Shown here: positions 32,033 to 35,892 of the stretch, one piece after another | Layout of the letters: each line of letters starts with the position of its first letter | Numbering within the stretch: position 1 is the stretch's first letter | Source: an uncultured Carnobacterium sp. | GTDB lineage: Bacteria; Bacillota; Bacilli; Lactobacillales; Aerococcaceae | Direction of reading: 5' to 3' | NCBI GenBank assembly: GCA_905371865.1 | Contig: CAJPNA010000001.1 | Span: 1-35,892, forward strand | Length of the DNA: 35,892 nucleotides | Made by a program: the position numbers and the translations under genes | The notes under the pieces: model-generated | The model's input: only the letters and a program-made list of their open reading frames with translations | Told to the model about the DNA's origin: nothing | Database searches by the model: none

Positions 32033-32743
32033 TTAAGAACCTCTTCGCACAGATGCGGTTGTTTCCTCGCTTGGCAATTTATCATATTGATACAATTGAT
32101 GTTCTTCAATCATTTGAATCAGCTTTTGTGCATAGGTTGGGTCGGTGGCATATCCTGCATCTTGTAAGGCTTGGGCTGCTTGTTTATAATTTCTAGCCCC
32201 TAGCACTTTATGATACAGCGTGGGATCCCAATCCACTCCATAAGCCAATAGTTGCGCATGAGCTTCCACTGAATCCGCCCAGCTATCGTACACACGAAAG
32301 CGACCATTAATTGTTATCCATGTTTCATTCACGAATTCCGCAGTTTCTAGCACCACATTCGGTTGTGCAGTTGTCGCTTTTACACCATATAAATTATAAT
32401 ATTTGCTCGCTAATAAGCTTTCGCCCCAGTTCGATTCGAGGATTGCTTGCGCCAAACTGACACTCGGCAATACTCCATAATCGCGATACGCTTTTTGGGC
32501 CGCTGGAGCAAGTGTCTCTATGAAGGTCTCTCTTGTAGACGTTTCTGCCTTGTGCTGTAGTTTATTCTCAGACAACCATGTGATGGTTCCGGCTAAAAGA
32601 ACACTCGTTACAGCTACGAGGAGGAGCGCCGTCAATTTAGACAATGACTTAACCCACTCTACAAGATGAAACGCGAATTTACTTTTTCTTTTCCTTCTTT
32701 TCGCCACAATTTCACCACTTTCTTCATCTTTCAATTTTATCAT
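32033..32743 (-). CDS. Membrane-anchored endo-beta-N-acetylglucosaminidase (GH73)
   Basis: This 236-residue protein has a short cytoplasmic basic N-terminus (AKRRKRKSKF), one membrane helix (about 38-56) and an extracellular GH73 domain (about 75-220). The catalytic Glu103 lies in SLAQAILESNWGES, and LASKYYNLYGVKA and YDSWADSVEAHAQLL are typical motifs. It cuts the glycan strand of peptidoglycan. With no SH3 or LysM repeats, it stays attached to the membrane rather than being a secreted autolysin. The ATG at 32743 has only a weak ribosome site (GGGTATTTT); a GTG at codon 13 is an alternative. Confidence 0.88.
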   Translation of the reverse strand: MIKLKDEESGEIVAKRRKRKSKFAFHLVEWVKSLSKLTALLLVAVTSVLLAGTITWLSENKLQHKAETSTRETFIETLAPAAQKAYRDYGVLPSVSLAQAILESNWGESLLASKYYNLYGVKATTAQPNVVLETAEFVNETWITINGRFRVYDSWADSVEAHAQLLAYGVDWDPTLYHKVLGARNYKQAAQALQDAGYATDPTYAQKLIQMIEEHQLYQYDKLPSEETTASVRRGS

Positions 32744-32763
32744 AAAATACCCTATAAAAAAAT

Positions 32764-32793
32764 GGATACCCCCTTGTTTTAAAGAGAGTATCC
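32764..32793 (-). terminator. Terminator of the HTH-like gene
   Basis: GGATAC (32764-32769) pairs with GTATCC (32788-32793); a run of eight T residues follows closely on the minus strand. Confidence 0.65.
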
Positions 32794-32814
32794 GTGATTT
32801 TAATCATTCAATTT

Positions 32815-33375
32815 TTATTCTGCATCATTTTCTGGAACAAATACGTTTTTACCGTATTCTAAGTATTTCTGTTGGGCTTTTTCATCTCGAATCCACTCGA
32901 GTAATCCTTGTTTCTTTGTTCCAATTTGTTTATGCGTAATTCCCACAATTCGAATTTCAATAATATCTTGATAACTCCAACTTCCATAATTAGTCGCAAT
33001 GCGTAAGATGGTCACATTCTCTTTGAATTTTCCTTTGCTAACAGCAGCCGTCTTCCATTCCACTCGGACATTTTCTTGGCGAATCCAATGATTAGCAATT
33101 TGGACTTTTAGCCTTAAATACTCTGCCACTGGATCAGAAGCCACTTCAGGAAGAACTTCCGCATTTCTGGCAATTTTTTGCGCCAGCATCCACTCGTAGT
33201 CCGTAAACAGCATTGAAATCTTCTGCATGTTTTCAGATTTCAATCCTCTCTCTCCATTCTTCCATCTTGTCCAACTTTGCCCACTAATACCTAATTCTTG
33301 TGTGTAAAATGCTTTTTCTGAGAGATATCTTTCTCGAATGGCATTTACAACAATCAATACAAATGCTTCATGCAT
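32815..33375 (-). CDS. Unknown protein with an N-terminal HTH-like region
   Basis: This 186-residue protein begins with a region resembling a helix-turn-helix (AFYTQELGISGQSWTRWKNG, about 20-40) like that of Cro/C1 proteins. The C-terminal half (about 95-186) is strand-rich with EWKTAAVSKGKFKENVTILR and IVGITHKQIG and is not recognised. It may be a DNA-binding regulator. The ATG at 33375 is eight bases behind AGAGG; a GTG and an ATG just upstream are too close to it. Its promoter (33396-33424) is back-to-back with that of the plus-strand FUSC gene, so it could regulate that gene. Confidence 0.6.
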   Translation of the reverse strand: MHEAFVLIVVNAIRERYLSEKAFYTQELGISGQSWTRWKNGERGLKSENMQKISMLFTDYEWMLAQKIARNAEVLPEVASDPVAEYLRLKVQIANHWIRQENVRVEWKTAAVSKGKFKENVTILRIATNYGSWSYQDIIEIRIVGITHKQIGTKKQGLLEWIRDEKAQQKYLEYGKNVFVPENDAE

Positions 33376-33395
33376 CTTCATCACCTCTTGAAATT

Positions 33396-33424
33396 ATAAT
33401 ACACCTATTAGGTTCATTTTTCAA
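33396..33424 (-). promoter_or_regulatory. Promoter of the HTH-like gene
   Basis: TTGAAA (33419-33424) and TATTAT (33396-33401) on the minus strand are 17 bases apart, 20 bases before the ATG. Confidence 0.6.
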
Positions 33425-33428
33425 ATTT

Positions 33429-33458
33429 TTGTCATTTTTTACTATCGTATATTATAAT
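33429..33458 (+). promoter_or_regulatory. Promoter of the FUSC gene
   Basis: TTGTCA (33429-33434) and TATAAT (33453-33458) are 18 bases apart. The -35 is only four bases from that of the divergent HTH-like gene, so a bound regulator would affect both. Confidence 0.7.
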
Positions 33459-33486
33459 AACGTTATCTTTAAAGAGAGGTGAGAGT

Positions 33487-33993
33487 GTGTCCCAAACTTC
33501 TAAAAATCCATTTCATATTGGACTACGTACTTTAAAAACCGCTATATCCGTATTTCTTTGTGTTGTGCTATTTAGAGTATTACATCGTGGTTCTCCGATG
33601 CTGGCTGCACTGTCCGCCATCTTTAGCCTAAGAACTGACCACGAACAAACCTTTAAATTTGCGCTCTCTCGTTTTGTAGGCAACACTACAGGTGGGGTGG
33701 TCGCTATTCTACTGTTCCAATTAAGAGCCATTCTTCCGTACCAAGAATATACGGATTTATTACTAGCACCGATTGGAATTATCTTAATCATTTTATTCTG
33801 CAATCAATTCAATAAAACCGGCGTCATTAATTCTTGTTCAACCTTCTTAGTCATTTTCTTTAACGTTGAAGCAGGACAAAACACCGCCTATGCGATTCAA
33901 AGAATTTTGGATACCCTCATCGGCGCATTGATTGCCATTGGAGTAAACCATCTTCTTCCAAACCCGCACTTGAAAACTGAAGAAAAAGCGTAA
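33487..33993 (+). CDS. Short FUSC/aromatic acid exporter-like membrane protein
   Basis: This 168-residue protein has about four hydrophobic segments and the family opening GLRTLKTAISVFLCVVLFR, then SPMLAALSAIFSLR, FVGNTTGGVVAILLFQ and RILDTLIGALIAIGVNHLLP. Members of the aromatic acid exporter / FUSC group usually have a cytoplasmic C-terminal domain of about 150 residues; this one ends after the membrane part, so it may be a minimal form. The start is GTG behind AGAGAGGTG. It is divergent from the HTH-like gene and ends in a perfect bidirectional terminator. Confidence 0.8.
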   Translation: MSQTSKNPFHIGLRTLKTAISVFLCVVLFRVLHRGSPMLAALSAIFSLRTDHEQTFKFALSRFVGNTTGGVVAILLFQLRAILPYQEYTDLLLAPIGIILIILFCNQFNKTGVINSCSTFLVIFFNVEAGQNTAYAIQRILDTLIGALIAIGVNHLLPNPHLKTEEKA

Positions 33994-33996
33994 ACG

Positions 33997-34030
33997 AAAA
34001 ACTACGTTAGGATATCCTAACGTAGTTTTT
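33997..34030. terminator. Perfect palindromic bidirectional terminator
   Basis: Two 17-base halves (33997-34013 and 34014-34030) are exact complements, with A-run and T-run ends. It serves the converging FUSC gene and the 394-residue protein gene. Confidence 0.9.
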
Positions 34031-34035
34031 TTTGC

Positions 34036-35220
34036 TTAGTGATCCCTACCACGATAGCTATCGGCATTCGTAAAGAACACTTTTTCAATCACATCGATTG
34101 GTTTGGATAATAAAATTTCTTTTGTTTTGAGCGATTGTACTCGTAGTGTTGGTTTTCCATCCACTAACGAAATCATCACTAAATTCCCTTGATTTAAGTA
34201 TGGAAGTGGAGCGTATGGATCTGTTTCAATGGTTTGACTAAGCTCTAATCGATGGTTAGCACCTAACTTGTATAGATTCCATTGATTATTCTTCCGTTCA
34301 CTTGGTTCCTCATATCCTTGAATTTGATACAGTTCCTTTTCTCTCGCTTTCGCTTTAGAAGATAGTAAATACACTTGATCTTCCACTACATACACACTCG
34401 TATTTTCAAAAGCCATTGTCTCGGTCGATTCAATCTCAGTGAATTTTTTCGTCTTCGCATCAAAAGTCATCCAGTAGAATTGATTTTCTTTCGAAAAAGA
34501 CGACCCCATGACAAGACGTTGGGGATCATAGACTCTCTCCCTTGAAGTAGATCTCCAGTGAAAAGATTGTAATTTTTCCGGCAAATCCACTCTTTCTACT
34601 TTAGAAGGAGTGCCCGTCTTCAAGTCAATCGAAAACATTAATAGATAAGACTTCGACTGTGCTTGACTAGCATCACTCCATTGCATCGCTGCATATAAAG
34701 TATCCCCGTCTCTATAGAAGCTAGGCGATTCAATATACGTACGGTCTCCGCGGATTTCTTTTGGAATAGATACCGTTTTAGAAACTGTCTCTTTCGTCTC
34801 GGTATTCATCAATGTATACCCAATCGCTGGATCTGAATTCGTCTGATACACATTGAATTGTGCTCCGTAATAAAGTTTATATCCTTTAAAAGTGATGGAA
34901 GTTCCGTAGCGCGGTCTATTGAGCAGTGAAAAATCTCTCATTTCATTTCGTATACCGTACGAATAAGGATTGTCTCCGAACCCAATTCGCTTCACTTCTC
35001 CGTCTAAAAGTACATGAGTAGCACCATTATGCTTGGTAATATCTTGTGTATAGGGAGTAAACTGAAACATTGCCCCTTCAACAAGTTTTTTCTCTTCTTG
35101 CGATAACTGCAGAGATGCAGGAGCAGGTTTGACATCTTTATAGACCGCAAATCCTGCACTACCAAGAAATATGAGACCACTTAGCGCAAAGATGACTGTT
35201 GCAAATTTTCTTGATTTCAT
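34036..35220 (-). CDS. Unknown membrane-anchored extracellular protein, ABC-2 partner
   Basis: This 394-residue protein has an N-terminal signal or anchor (SRKFATVIFALSGLIFLGS, about 3-25) and a strand-rich extracellular part (about 45-385) with many aromatic-rich segments (YKLYYGAQFNVYQTN, ENQFYWMTFDAKTKKF, ENTSVYVVEDQVYLLSS), suggesting a beta-propeller. The family is not recognised. It is 13 bases downstream of an ABC-2 permease gene, with AGGAGG in between, so it probably works with that exporter, perhaps as a surface sensor or accessory protein. That role is inferred from position alone. Confidence 0.6.
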   Translation of the reverse strand: MKSRKFATVIFALSGLIFLGSAGFAVYKDVKPAPASLQLSQEEKKLVEGAMFQFTPYTQDITKHNGATHVLLDGEVKRIGFGDNPYSYGIRNEMRDFSLLNRPRYGTSITFKGYKLYYGAQFNVYQTNSDPAIGYTLMNTETKETVSKTVSIPKEIRGDRTYIESPSFYRDGDTLYAAMQWSDASQAQSKSYLLMFSIDLKTGTPSKVERVDLPEKLQSFHWRSTSRERVYDPQRLVMGSSFSKENQFYWMTFDAKTKKFTEIESTETMAFENTSVYVVEDQVYLLSSKAKAREKELYQIQGYEEPSERKNNQWNLYKLGANHRLELSQTIETDPYAPLPYLNQGNLVMISLVDGKPTLRVQSLKTKEILLSKPIDVIEKVFFTNADSYRGRDH

Positions 35221-35233
35221 TGTTCAAACCTCC

Positions 35234-35892
35234 TTATACGCTCACCTTATGATTTAATAAATAATCACTGAGTAATACATTTCCGATAATCCACACGAAT
35301 ATTCCCGTCCCTAAATATAGAATTGTTTCAGATCCGATGAAATGGAAAGCCCATTGGTATCTAGAGACTATTCCTACATAAAGAATAGCGATTAAGATAT
35401 ATCCGATGATGCTCATTAATTTCATCGTTGTGGATTTCTTTTCAACTCCTACCACTAATAAAGTGATTTGGAAGATGGTAATAATAGTAGCTACTCCAAA
35501 TAGGAAGAAGAATAAAAATTGAGTCGCATATTTTGGAACAACTGTCTGCATAACAATGGAATTCGTTAAAAGAGACCACGGTGTCACATGATGGGAATCA
35601 AGACTCGGAATAAATAATTTTGAAAGGGTGTAATTTAAGAATACCCCAATTACTTGAACACCTTGTAGGAAGAACGTGATGATAAGCATTGTTAGTAACT
35701 TCGATAAATACACACTAAAGCGAGATCCTGGTAACATCAATAAACGGTAAATGAAGGAGCCTTTTGTACTCCACTCCGTAGACCAAATCACCGCACTATA
35801 GACAAGAATGGCCACTCCAGCGAAAAATACAGGTAATCCAATATTATTTTCCACAAGAATTACTCGAAGAATTTCTTCTTTTTCAGTTAAAT
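35234..35892 (-). CDS. ABC-2 type permease, partial at the right edge
   Basis: The frame is open through to the window edge (about 219 codons seen), so the N-terminus is missing. A GTG at 35854 is internal and has no ribosome site. The visible part has about five hydrophobic segments and a permease-like segment SFIYRLLMLPGSRFSVYLSK, the cytoplasmic coupling loop of ABC-2 exporters. The matching ATPase gene should lie just beyond the right edge. It is followed at 13 bases by the unknown anchored protein. Confidence 0.75.
   Translation of the reverse strand, partial: LTEKEEILRVILVENNIGLPVFFAGVAILVYSAVIWSTEWSTKGSFIYRLLMLPGSRFSVYLSKLLTMLIITFFLQGVQVIGVFLNYTLSKLFIPSLDSHHVTPWSLLTNSIVMQTVVPKYATQFLFFFLFGVATIITIFQITLLVVGVEKKSTTMKLMSIIGYILIAILYVGIVSRYQWAFHFIGSETILYLGTGIFVWIIGNVLLSDYLLNHKVSV

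Overview
The window looks like the chromosome of a low-GC Firmicute of the order Lactobacillales, most plausibly Granulicatella or a relative in the Carnobacteriaceae. This is inferred from AT-rich codon use, strong AGGAGG ribosome sites, an rpoE delta subunit, and the conserved block pcrA-ligA-camS-gatC-gatA-gatB. No rRNA, tRNA or CRISPR array was seen. Almost everything is on the minus strand; the two plus-strand genes are a GNAT acetyltransferase (12816) and a FUSC-type membrane protein (33487).

Region 1 (1-5100) is an accessory, partly decayed zone: a cysteine hydrolase, an unknown protein, a SAP-domain protein with a TTG start, an ADP-ribosylglycohydrolase, an unknown two-helix membrane protein, a GNAT enzyme and a TfoX-N protein. 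Three coding remnants lie between them: the 3' end of an RNA methyltransferase gene, a 41-codon tail, and a frameshifted alpha/beta-hydrolase start. Positions 1-365 hold no gene, only a terminator and a possible ribosome site for a gene beyond the left edge.

Region 2 (5100-10115) has an RlmD/RumA-type RNA methyltransferase and a YdcF-type protein, separated by a visibly GC-richer insert that encodes an LPXTG surface protein. The insert lies between two exact 58-bp direct repeats exactly 2500 bp apart, each carrying the methyltransferase promoter and ribosome site. Positions 6473-6871 hold that promoter, a 28-bp-arm inverted repeat and three hairpin terminators.

Region 3 (10199-13402) has a small XRE-type regulator that overlaps an unknown 90-codon gene behind a 34-bp perfect palindrome, an ABC exporter pair, and a GNAT gene. 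The 10704-11028 gap holds the palindrome and two terminators.

Region 4 (13400-22100) carries brnQ, metG, xpt-pbuX (pbuX interrupted by an in-frame TGA), a GtrA protein, rpoE and a DUF1934 gene. Three long gaps here (13403-13943, 17377-18012, 21722-22095) contain no genes. They contain four copies of what appears to be one family of structured repeat: long terminal inverted repeats, a strong internal hairpin whose sequence changes while its pairing is kept, and a shared core. This is the best candidate for something undescribed.

Region 5 (22096-35892) is the housekeeping block: the GatCAB amidotransferase for Gln-tRNA, the CamS lipoprotein, DNA ligase, PcrA helicase, a degenerate PurK-like ATP-grasp protein, a membrane-anchored glucosaminidase, an HTH-like protein, a short FUSC protein, a membrane-anchored unknown protein and an ABC-2 permease running off the right edge.
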